Origin: Terebella lapidaria
Lineage: Eukaryota > Annelida > Polychaeta > Terebellida > Terebellidae
Direction of reading: 5' to 3'
Assembly (NCBI GenBank): GCA_949152475.1
Contig: OX424570.1
Span: forward strand, 24,176,694-24,240,693
DNA: 64,000 nucleotides
Part shown: piece by piece, positions 11,170 to 23,400 of the stretch
Layout: each line of letters begins with the position of its first letter
Numbering within the stretch: the stretch's first letter is position 1
Position numbers and translations under genes: made by a program
Notes under the pieces: generated by a model
Seen by the model: only the letters and a program-made list of their open reading frames with translations
Database searches by the model: none
What the model was told of the DNA's origin: nothing

Positions 11170-12977
11170 CAAGTGTTTTCGATTTGAAATTTTGATACTG
11201 GAATCGGAACACATTTTCTTCACTTTTGATGTCCACTAGTGACCACCATGCTCAGAGGTGTCACTGAATCGAATTGTATCGCACATTCATGAGATCAAGT
11301 TATGCAACTTATGACGCATGGGCCTATACCTGTATAGTTACAATTGACATACATTTTGTTTACGTGTTTATTCAAGCATTGTTTCATCATTGGCATACGT
11401 TAGCTAGGGGTATTATCGTCGTATGACAAAATTTCAAGATAGTTGCTGGCACATACATGTATGTACATTTTTGACACTGATGACGTCATTGTTTGTTCAC
11501 ATGTTGACTGCACCGAAACAGGCTAATGAAAGCTGTTTTATCAAGACATGTCTCAAACACTTTGCTAATGCAATGCTAATATGAATGTTATTTCTACATA
11601 ATTATGACTGGCTGTTTCCACCCCGGATGGAATCAATTCCTGTGCAAGTTCACCCGTGCAAAATCCAATTGGGTGGCACATAATAATCGTCCAATTATTT
11701 ATAATCATGTCATTAAATTATTATATTGTGTCACCTTGGTTTCCAGGAAGAGTTTCACGAATTGGCTGTTTACCGGGGGTAGCCAGTTCGCGTTTTTGCT
11801 CTCTGTGCTACCATCTCCCAACAGACAACAGACCTAATAAACCGTGCAAGTAAATTGCAAACACTACAATACTTCTTTCAGCTGGTGATTGAAGTTGCAA
11901 ATTTTTATAATTTGAACACTGCATTCAGTTGTTTTTCGTTCAGGTTGGGCTTAAAATTTGCCATATTCCGTATCTAACCAAACTAATCATGATGAATATG
12001 GGTTATCACTCCCAGAAGCACACCATTCAGTTTCATGGTGTGCTAAGTCGCCAAGAACTCGTTGCGGGAGTACGCCTGAATTTCATGTCTTGGCCACAGT
12101 AAACATACACATGCAGTGTATCGACCATTCTCCTGATGAACAACGTCTTGTTTTACATGACATGTCATTCCATATCCGTTTACAAACAAGATCCATCAAC
12201 CAGTTTTGGTCACTCTCCTCGCTGAGATGCTGTATAGTCTTTCTCCTATACCTAGTTTGTGTAGGTTCCGTACAGAACACTAGTGAACAAACACAATTAT
12301 ACCTGCCACTCAAGGTGAAGTCGATAAGTCTCCAGCGATTTCAGGTGTCGGAATTCATGGCAAACACGAGTGAATCTCACGATTTGTGACGTTTTGTTCA
12401 GAAGCGTCGTCTATTTCATCACGCTGTATAAACAGCATGTGGTATTGACTGATAGCAAAAACCCATTATGGGTTTCAGATGATAGGAAATCATGCATATT
12501 CACATGATATCGTTAGTGGCAGATTCAATGACGGAAACCGGTTTACTTTACAGGGATTTTTTGTTGAAAATAAATGTGTTAAATTTTGGTCCTTATTTGG
12601 ACCTCAAATTTATGTATTTATCTGGACCTCTGGATTTCAAATAGTAACTGCACAGATAGTAATCTTTCTAGGAAGATCAGGTGTGAGAAATTTGCAAGGA
12701 TTGGTTGTCTTTAACACACTGGTCGCTGGTGTGTCAAGTAGGACAGTGTCAAGTACAATGAAGATTCCAAGTGTGCAAATTGAAAAAAGTATATAATCAA
12801 AATTACAATATGGGTTGGTGATGAAGATTTATGCTCAGGATAGTAGACAAGTGATTTCCTATTGCAAGATGTCTGAGCGATTGATTAAGAGGTACCTGTA
12901 GTATATTTTCCACATTGGTTCTCTCATGGGTAAATTTAATTCGTAAGGATTCAAAAGACCAAAAAGATCTAGCTAGT
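11170..12977. other. PAN-CTL1 3' flank, homologous to 41766-43397
   Basis: Non-coding sequence that aligns over most of its length with the flank of PAN-CTL2, for example the shared CATACATGTATGTACATTTT and ATTCGCGTTTTTG stretches. Holds the AATAAA candidate at 11836. No additional exon recognised. Confidence 0.6.
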
Positions 12978-12982
12978 AATAT

Positions 12983-13300
12983 CACTGTGGCGGAGCTTGC
13001 CCATGCGTGAGGAGAATTTTACCGGAAATTGCCCTTGATTCTCCCCGGGATGCCCGCGATTCTTTCCGGTGGTACACAGCACGCTGGTTTATAGGCATGG
13101 TAAATATGTATTTCTCATTCATTATTTCAATTTGGTAGATGCATTGAAACAACCATTTACCTGTGAACATTGACAAATTTATTCTGATGCAGATGCACTG
13201 TGCAGTGCCTGTTTTCCATTTTTATCAAAAGCCCATGATTTTTACCTGGGTGTCCAGGATTTTTACCGGCGTTTTGAACAGGGCCCATGATTCATTCCGG
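12983..13300 (+). repeat. Left terminal inverted repeat region of the CACTG element
   Basis: The first 90 bp pair with 16300-16396. Further inside, degenerate copies of CCATGATTTTTACC/CCAGGATTTTTACC pair with 15880-15960. Confidence 0.65.
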
Positions 13301-15879
13301 TAGTCCATGTGTATAAAAACACGTGTAAAAATGTTATAACTTCATGGATGACCCCACATGTGTGTAATTGAATAATATTATGTATTGCATATGTCCACGA
13401 TCATTATCGACGTTACCACTACAAAGCAAAATATGAAGATGTCGAAAAGACAATTCAACACTGTATCGAAAGCCACAATATGAACCGAGTACAGGTGTTT
13501 TACCAAGTACAGGTATTTACATTTTGACATTGACGGTGATGATGATGTGAAGTGCAATCCTTCCAAAGTGACATTATAATGTTGGATCTGGCGCGATTTC
13601 TGTGCCCAGCGATATGCTCCTTCACAGCCCAGCAATGAAGACGATGAAAGTTGGAGGAGCTAACGAAAAGTCTCTTTAAAAATTTTTAAGATTTGTTCGC
13701 AGTGAGATTTGTTGAGCCTATTAAACAAAATTGATCGTTAGTGGAACATTTCAACCTGAGATATACCTTTATGGTTTTGGCTGTGTTCCTTTCATTCCTC
13801 CTAATTTTGTATATGTTACTGTTTTGACCTTCAAACGTATTGGGTTTGCGATTATTAAGTCATGAATGCCCGAATGGCTTTGGATAAAAAAATTTCCATT
13901 TGTCCAGTATAATAACGCACAAGACCCATTCTTTTTTGTACCTACTGGGGTTCATGAGGACGGATTCAATGTTGATCTATGGACTTCGTTTCAAAGTCAT
14001 ATTCCGAGAATCTTCAGGCAATGAAAATAGAAGTTTGCATTAAGGTTCATACTAGGGAAAAATCCTATCGATTTTGGGATTGATGCATCACATTACCATC
14101 ATTTCTGCTGAGTCATCATTGAGGCTTCTTGTATATCTCGAGAAATGTGCATCGTAGAGGTAACACGTTATTTTCGGACCCGCGGCCCCAGCCAAACATG
14201 TCTTACTCTGGTGAACTTTGCCCTCAAACTTTCCTGCTAAATCTCCATTTTGGTATCTTCGTCTATATTCCTCCTCTGGTTGTCGTCACCACCAGCTTGA
14301 TCGGTGCCCATCAGGGAGCCGAATAAAAACGCGTGTTTGCGAAAACTAATAACGTAATCAAAGATAAAACATACGCTGTAAAACCAATAACAACTGGTGT
14401 TCGCATCGAGTACTTCACAATGGTGCCAATATTTTTCGTGTTGTCCCTACGATATTGAAGCAGAACCTATTTTTTATAATATAATATTATATTACTTTTT
14501 GGGAAAGCATATTGTCCATCTTGGATGGACAAGAGATAATTTAAAGTCTAACTAGAGTGTATCATTTTTATGTTCTTATACCGTGGAGATGGTTTCCCTG
14601 ATCATTTTGGTTTTTACAGAACTTGAAAATCTCAATCACAACCTGAGATATTCCTATTTTCGTGAATTACTTTTTTCCAATCTATCAGCAATTTGCAGGA
14701 CCGCATTAATTATTATAATTAGATATTCATGACGTCATATGATTCAAGTACATAATTAGCTATCTAAACCTCATTTATGCAAGGGTTATAATGTAGATAA
14801 AGGTTCCTATAGAGACTGATATGTTTTGTGGTAATGCATAGTCAGTCTTTTGTTATGCCAGCATGTTGTCAAGGCTACACAATCAGAGCTAGCGCCCCTT
14901 AGCAAACAGTTAACATTTTCACAAAGGATCATAATGTAACAAAAGTTGAGGTCCTAATAATGTGGAATCATCAGTGGTTAGCAACAAAATCTCCATAGCA
15001 ACGTGGTTGCTATGGGCCATATTCCGGTTCCGGTTGCCATGACACCAACAAAATTTATTCAAAATTTGAATATTTTCTGTATGGAGTCATTATGTGGAAC
15101 AAAAATTAGTTTCATGGTCTTTAATATTGTGCAGTACTGGTTTCAATGAGCTCATTATCTTTCAGTGACTCATATGACGTCATCATTGCTCATTTGCATA
15201 TTTGCATATGACATCGAAAGGTCAATAGGACATGTCATAAACAAACTTCCGTAGAATAGTGACTATTCAAGATATTTCAATTCTGTAAAAACAGAAATGA
15301 TCCCCAGACTTCCGTCTTTGATATTGACACTAAACCAAAATAAGTTATTTTTTCACTCTAGTTAGGCTTTAATGTGCACTTTTAAATTGATAGTACAGAA
15401 GTTACTCTTGTCTACGAAACATTACTTCAGTTTATTTAATGCAGATCATATCAATTTCTCCACCTACACACTCCCCACAACATTCCGAATAAGCCACTTT
15501 GTCGGTCTGTTCGCTATATCATGCATAAACATATCGGGATTTTGTCCATCCTAAATCCGTTACTTTCTGACGGTTTATGAGCAAAATAATGAATAATTTT
15601 TTACCGGTTACAAACAGACTGTTTCTCGTATATTCGATCGATCACGGGGCAACAAGATATAGAACCTGTGACCAATATTTTAAAAAAATACAGACCATCT
15701 TTAAAATTCGCAACAAAATTTCCTGAGCAAGAAAACAGCCATATATAATGTAAATTAAATATGCTGATCGTACGTAACAATTCTCTGCCATATTAAGTAG
15801 CGTTTACGTTTGATTTTACATGTTAACATGTTTGAAACGGCAGCATCTTATAAACAGTAATGGGAAAATGTTTGATATT

Positions 15880-16396
15880 CACGGGTGAAAATCCTGGACG
15901 CTTCGGTGAAAATCCTGGGCATGCCTAAGCGAGCCGGAAAAAATAAGGGGCTTCTGGTTTTATTTCACTAGCTTGAACGTTGCAATAAATACCCTTCAGT
16001 TTGTTTTCTTGTGATGCAATTATTATATACATACTGACGAAGGGTTGTGCACATTGGTGAGCGAAAATATGCAGTATTCATTCAACAATTTGCAGTATTT
16101 CCAGCCTACCCCGAATTTGCCGTTCAAATAACAGTTGTATCATTATGAATTACTGCTCAACTCAAGTTCTCTTCGCAATACCACCAACAGCCATTTATCT
16201 AACTATTTCGGCCACATTTATCATTGAAACATCGGTAATCACTGTTTTTTCTCCACATTCAAAACATACCTGCTTATTAAATTTACCTCCCGGAAAGGAT
16301 CACGGGCTTCCCGGTGAGAATCGTGGGCTTCCCGGGTAAAATCAAGGCATTTTCCGGTGAAAATCTCCTCACGTATGGGCAAGCTCCGCCACAGTG
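15880..16396 (-). repeat. Right terminal inverted repeat region of the CACTG element
   Basis: Several copies of GTGAAAATCCTGG and CGGGCTTCCCGGTGAGAATC in the opposite orientation to the left end. Terminates CCACAGTG at 16396. Confidence 0.65.
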
Positions 16397-17472
16397 AACA
16401 TAGCTGCAGAGGTTCGTGTATCTACAGATTCCACTCTCAGGAGTTATTAGATTTAGTGAGCTGAACCTCGACCTCGATCAAACAAATAGAATCACCAGTT
16501 GTCTGAGCAGTTACGAAATGGCGTATGTTGACGCTGTCATATCCGATTTTGGTGATGTTCTGGGGTAATTTGTCCGTGCTGTCACCGGGTTCCACAGACT
16601 AAGGAAACGAATGGTGTCTTTCACGGATAATCCTGTAATAGATTTGATTTATTGATGCGGAAGGTTGCATTTAATAAATTCCTTTCATAGAATGAAGAAC
16701 AAAACATTGTATATTACGTAATTTATTTCCGATCCTCTTTGCATATAATTGAATTATACAAGATCGCAGACTTGTAGCAGCAATATGCGTTTGCTCATTA
16801 CTTCTTTAGTTACATACTAGTATTGGTAATATTCAACCGTATACAATAAGCAATCGGTACAGTTACTCCGTCATTACTGCATCTTGCTAGCAAATTTTGT
16901 CATGTACTGACTGTATAGTCATGAGTACACATTAACACATCTTATGACTCAGATAATATATCAAGATGGGGAGGTTGCGAAACTTGATTATAAGTCTTGT
17001 TGTTCAAAGAGACTTTTTGAAGTATAGGGGCAAAAGAAACTCCAATATCACTATGATGCATAGCAAACATATGGGTGTCACCCAGTTAGCATACATTCAA
17101 TTCTTGAATAAACAGTGTTCAATCAAACTCATCACACAACAAAATAGTACACGTATGCATTGTTCTAGACACCTATAAGATTAACATAACAAATTATGAA
17201 AATACTCATTTGATCGCCATCATACTATGGAATAACAAGCTGGAGGGTTCGGTATTACACTACATAGTCTGTCCGTCCGATTACGGCGCAAACTTATGAA
17301 AAAAAAAAGATTATGTAGCCGTGCCTACCACCAGGCATGTGCTCTGCGACATGGGACCGCACTCATTGATACCAGAAATAAACATTATGTATTTCTGATA
17401 GTACCTGGTGCATTTACTTTGGGACAGGATATACAACTTTAATGTATATGGAAGCTTCAGATGACAGATGAA
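16397..17472. other. 3' flank of SUEL-R2, homologous to 43403-45391
   Basis: The shared stretches AAATAGAATCACCAGTTGT and TTCAATCAAACTCATCACAC place this opposite the R3 3' flank. No further exon was recognised; R2's stop codon lies just to the right. Confidence 0.55.
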
Positions 17473-17483
17473 TCACATTTTTC
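17473..17483 (-). CDS. SUEL-R2 terminal coding exon (G-K-M-stop)
   Basis: Acceptor TGTTTCAG, then GA AAA ATG TGA. The same acceptor and near-immediate stop occur in R3 at 45392-45402, which supports a real short terminus. Confidence 0.5.
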
Positions 17484-20400
17484 CTGAAACACAATAGACA
17501 TCCAATTGTATATTGAACTACAGAAAACAATAGGATTCATACACCATGGGTATATATGTAACATTGCTTTTACATCCACGAAATATGTACCAGTGACTGT
17601 TTACCTCTGATGAAAGCAATAACCGGGACAAGTGGTACAATGTTCATCCCTTGAAGATAAATAATAGGTCCATCATCAAATCATTGATATTACATATTTT
17701 CGATACTGAAACCATCAATAATAAATATATTATCAACATTGGAATCACTGGTAATTAATAAGTTACATATCGACTGTACCTATTGATCATATAGAAAACA
17801 CCATTGCACTACACGGAACGCTCTGTGGTCATTTCGCAGATGAGGAAGCTTTTTTGAATTCTGTATTAATTCATTTCAAATAGTTTGTCAATGAATGTTG
17901 ACTAACTCACCTGTGGCCTGTGAACCGCTGGGCAACGAACTCCCGTTTCCAGTCACCTCCTCTATACCAGACGTTGTGGAGGTCCCATCATGTCTGGGAT
18001 GTGTGGTTGATGTCACTAGATCTGAAACAGGACAGGTTTCGGAGTAGAGTGTATTGCAGTTTCTCGTAAGGTATCTTAATATGAACACCATATAGACCAT
18101 CTTTTATTTGTTCTGTGGGCGTGAGAACTGTTCATTATGCATTGAAATTAAACACATATTCAAATCATATACCACTTTCTTACTGTTTACTACTCATATA
18201 ACAATAGTGTCTGTAGCATAGCAATACTATATGGCTATATGGGTAACAATAACATAATTACGTAATGCTGGTAGACAATTGTAATAGACACGGAGGTACT
18301 TAGCCTCGACCAGTGATCCATCTCCACACTGGACAATTCCAGGTGACACCACAAGATCCTGACATGCTCGTCTATCCTGGCATGCCTCTAGTATGTCCAC
18401 GTATCTCGTACTAGAATATACTAGGTTGGTCTCGCAAAGTACATCAGATGGTGTATCTTCGGGCAGCAAACGACAAAATGCTGTTGATGTTGTATTGCGT
18501 TGAACTGTGTAGCTTGCAGAGAGGATCTTGATGATGTTGCCTTCAGAGCACGAGATGTTCAAGGTTTCATTCACACATGTCGTTGTCCTGTGTCGAACTG
18601 CGTTGTAGGTAAAGCATACTTGATGAGCAAATTTGTTGAACAAACATGCACCAGTCGTTTTGTTTCACTAATAAGTTGTGACGATGAGATGACAGAGTAT
18701 TAGCTTTTATAATTACTGTGGCTTCACAAGCATTTTGTTTTGTTTTTAAATGAAAAATATTATTTTTTCTTAAATGCAAAGTATTCTGAATAATACTCAT
18801 TCATCTGTAACCCTTTTAAGTTAATGGGTTTAGGTTTTGGGATTGTATTATAGGCATATAAGCAGTTACATCATTGGGAATTTCTCATGACCTTGAATTT
18901 GACATTCAGTGAATTTGACACATTGCGGCAATTTTACTGGAAACTTCTCAGTTTGACACAGTACATTATTTTCGGTAACCGTCCTTAGCCCTCGATCTAA
19001 TTTCTACACATCCAATAAACATGAACAAATAATATGCATATAATACACATATGAAAATATGTTCGAAAATGAAATATCAAATACATGTTGTTCAAATATC
19101 ATATTGAATATCATTTGATCAAAATGGAGTACTCATATAAAGTGATTGAATACAGTATAAAATTATAAATGATTCGCAAGGAATATTACAAAGTTGTAAA
19201 AGAATTAGCCCAAGGGTTAAGAAAGGTTGTCGAACAATGTTTCTTTTTAGATATTAGCGTTTTGTCCCATGACCTTGAATATAATGTCATTGATCAATTC
19301 AAGGTCACGAGAACATTCAGCCCATATCATTTCTAGCATGTCCACAATTGATTCCTAAGCTGTAAAGTCAACAATGAGTGAGATATCAGCCAATTTTGTG
19401 ATCCGACCTTGAAAATGAGGTCAAAGGTTAAGTTCAAGGTCATGAGAATATTCAGCATATGTCATTTCCAATATGTTCGCAATTGATTCCTAAGCTGTAA
19501 AGTGGATAATAGGGGAGAGATTATCTCCCCTATTATATTTATATAAAATATATAAATATTTTATATATTTCTAAAATATTTTCATAGGTTGTTGGGCAGT
19601 TGTATACTAATTCCATCTGGTGTACAGTAGAAACAACTACATTCAACACACTGTCTGCCCCTGATGACGCCAGTGTGGCTTTGGATAAACTATTTGGTCG
19701 GGCTTTGTTTCTATTGCAAAAAGTCAACAATGAGTGAGATATCAGCCAATTTTGTGATCTGACCTTGAAAATGAGGTCAAAGGTTAAGTTCAAGGTCATG
19801 AGAATATTCAGCATATGTCATTTCCAATATGTTCGCAATTGATTCCTATGCTGTAAAGTGGATAATAGGGGAGAGATTATCTCCCCTATTATATTTATAT
19901 AAAATATATAAATATTTTATATATTTCTAAAATATTTTCATAGGTTGTTGGGCAGTTGTATACTAATTCCATCAGGTGTACAGTAGAAACAACTACATTC
20001 AACACACTGTCTGCCCCTGATGACGCCAGTGTGGCTTTGGATAAACTATTTGTTCGGGCTTTGTTTCTATTGCAAAATGTTGTATTTTACGTTTGTTATT
20101 GGCATCATCAAAATCTACTGTATTTGTGGTAATAGATTGATACCTACATTAACCTTTTTTGTTCTCTGACCTTGAAAATGAAGGCAAGGTCAAATTCAAT
20201 GTCTCCAAGATATTTAGCATATATAATTCCCAATAAGTTCACCATGGATTCCTAAGCTGCAAAGTCAATAATAAGCGAGACATTACCCATTTTGTTCTTT
20301 GACCTTGAAAATGAGGTCGAAGGTCAACTCAAGGTCACCAACATATTCAGCATATATCATTTCCTATGTTCACAATTGATTCCTAAGCTGTAAAGCCAAT

Positions 20401-23400
20401 AATAAGCAAGATATTAGCCATTATGTGCTGTGACCTTGAAATTGAAATTAGGTCAAAGGTTAGGTCATTAGGTCATTTCCTATATCTCTACAATTGATTC
20501 CTAGTCTCCAATATGAATATTAAGTGAGATTTCAGGAACAAATATTTCCCATTATAAAGCATAGGAGAATTTAACATGTGAAAGTGTCATTCGGGACCTG
20601 TCAAAATATTAAAATGGCTGCCACAGGCAGATCGGCAATTCAATGGCAAGAAACTTATACACATCACAGAGGTATATGAGGGGAATCTTTTGAAACAAAA
20701 ATCTCAATCTGATCTGACAGTTTTTGAGAACACGAACACCGAAGTCCAAATTGGCTCTTTTTCGTCAAAAATGGCCACCATTTTGAAAGAATTGCGAATA
20801 TAAAAAAAAACGTCCGGACTCTCATCAACTAAAGAATATACCACCCTCTCAAAATATTTTTAGACATTTTTTGTGCAAAACTTCAAAAAGATAAACCTTA
20901 AAGATAAAAATGTAGATGGACAATGACGGACGACGGACGCAACACCATGGCAATAGGCTATCGGACCAAAGGTCCGGTAACCTAAAAATGTCCTATTTGA
21001 GCCACCATACATATATATATCAATAGTTAATTTCATTCGGAAGTTGCATACCAGTCTCACAATAATACACGACCATCAGGTAGAGGTTAGCTTCATACAC
21101 GATGCACCACACGTTTGGTCAATGGCTCTGCGCGGTACAAACCGGCAACTCTCAGCTCCCCTGTCACACCGAGGGAAAGGTTGACCAAACACAGAGTCAT
21201 ACGTCAGCACACAATCTTCGATTTGATAGGCCATGCGAGGATCACAGGTTCGGCTAATGTTGAACCCGAAGTAGGCTTCAGAGAAGACGACCTGGTTGTC
21301 CGGACAACTGATTGTTTGAATTGAGTCCTGAATGCAGCTTTCACTGACAAGTTCTGCAATGGCAAATGTAGACTTGTTATTTACCGCAAGAATGTAGATC
21401 GATCAGGTATGTCTGTCTGTTTGTTCGTTGGAACTCTGTAGGCCTCAGTTCTGAACGGATCGCCTACTAATTTTGTGAGCCGATCTTCAAGCTAAGTGCT
21501 TCAAACTATATGCGTTCTTTGTGTATATATACTCAAGGCCTATGTTCCATGTCTTTGACCGTGACCTTTGGATATGACCTAACGGCTCTAGTTCAAAGTT
21601 TCATGAAAAAAGTGATGTTATCCAACTTTCGGTTTGATATGATGTGGGACTGGCCTTGAGATCTATTCAGTCTGAGTCTACTTATGACCGTTTCCATAGC
21701 GAAAAATATCCTAAGCAAAATTGCTCATTTTAAGGTATCGATGTGGATATCAGCATGAATAATGGACATGTAAATCTGTTAGTGGACACTGTTAGAAGCA
21801 CAAGAAAGAGCATAGGTTCACAAATTATCAAGGCCAGAACCTTTAAATGCAAATCCCGTAATTAGATGTACCTCACATTTTAAAGAAGATAAAAACATGA
21901 AAGTAAAAACAAAATGTTGTTTTGACATATTCTAACAACTTCTAATTTTTAAACACCTAGAATAAAGAGCAACTTTTATACACCTAGAGCCCATCAGCTA
22001 TATATTTTCTAAGCCCCTAAGGATGACCTTTTCCGACAAAATATTGAGTAGCAACTTGTTAGAAATGAATCGAAGATTTCTCTCCTGTACCTATTTCCAT
22101 AATCCATCTTCATTTGACGTCATCATGGCGTCAAATGTTATCATAGACTTATATTCAGGTTTATTTTGTCACAACTGCTCAATTAAATTGTGCATTGTAA
22201 ATATGGTGCTGGAATATCATATTGGGATATTTAACTCAGGAACCTATGTCCTTGTCTTTCATATTGTAGATGTGCATAGCATACAAAATATCAGCATTGT
22301 GATAAATTGTAACAATGATACGCCATATACTGGCACTTACATAGAATTGGCAGGGAAAGGGATATCAGATCTACTCAAAAGGGCAAATTAAGATTGTATC
22401 GTAAATATGCTGAGAAATAAATTCGATAGAACATAAGATTACACCTGATGATAATAACCCTGCTTATGAAGTTTTTGAAATCTGCATCATATTTATTGTT
22501 GTGAAATATGCCATAATCGAATAAACATAATCCACCATAAATAACACCAACCTTTGTCATTCATTGGACAAGAATACATCAGCACCACATGTGTTGATGG
22601 TATATTGTTTCGAGGACATCTAACACTTAAAGCTGTCAGGGACAGGGAGGTACAGGCGATCCTGCCATCACAACGCACTCTCGCTGTACGTATTCTTGTA
22701 TTATCTAGTGGTCTGACACAGTCAGTGTCCTGGAAGTCTTCTATGGGTTCATCAGTCGTGTTCGCTACACTGTATCCCTCTAGGATCTGTATCTCTGATC
22801 CAACTGGACACAGGACGCTGTCTATTGCAGTATTCACCGTGAATCGGGATGATCTGGTCACATCTATAAAGTGCACATAAGGAGGAATAATGAATATAAT
22901 AATTTTTTATAAGCATTTTACATCAATGAATAATATATAATAGCTAAACATAACCATTTTTTATTGTGAAAAAAGAACGCGTCCTTACATCACCATAAAT
23001 AACGATTCGAGGTAATCGTTCCATATTGACGAGTCATAAAATTACGATATTGACCGATCGTGACGTCACATTCATTCATGGCCATATCACAAACAAGTCT
23101 GTTGTTTGACATTACCGTGATCAGAAGTCAGAGGCTGTCAGAATGACATACGACATCAAACAACAGGTGCTAAAACATTGTTTTTTTGTGTTTGATCAAT
23201 TTCATACTTTTTGGCATTTCTATTCGTAGTCTGATTAACACTCGACATGACAGAGATAATCGTTTCACAACAATGAGCTATGACTTTGGCTTGAGTATGG
23301 ACATTTTCCATAGAGAAAACACCAAAGAATGAATGCATTATTTGACCGAAAAAGTCTTGATGAGCATTTAGAAAAACATGTCTGACACATTTTACAGCAG

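Larger units (their letters stand above)
12983..16396. mobile_element. 3.4-kb CACTG-ended DNA transposon, apparently non-autonomous (Transib-like ends)
   Basis: The left end starts CACTGTGGCGGAGCTTGCCC. The right end is its inverse (GGGCAAGCTCCGCCACAGTG), and similarity between the ends continues for about 100 bp with GGGCTTCCCGG subrepeats. Flanks are AATAT (12978-12982) and AACAT (16397-16401), a 5-bp target duplication with one change. The homologous place in unit 2 (about 43397-43402) has a single AACAT and no insert. CACTGTGG plus a 5-bp duplication fits Transib/RAG-like ends (CACWRTGG), but no transposase frame was recognised. Chapaev-type or unclassified elements remain possible. Confidence 0.75.

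Noticed and set aside
22554-22880. Plus-strand open frames opposite lectin exons (also 458-787, 53055-53309, 57714-57983, 58361-58600)
   Set aside because: Antisense shadows. The opposite strand has splice signals, conserved cysteines and paralogs.
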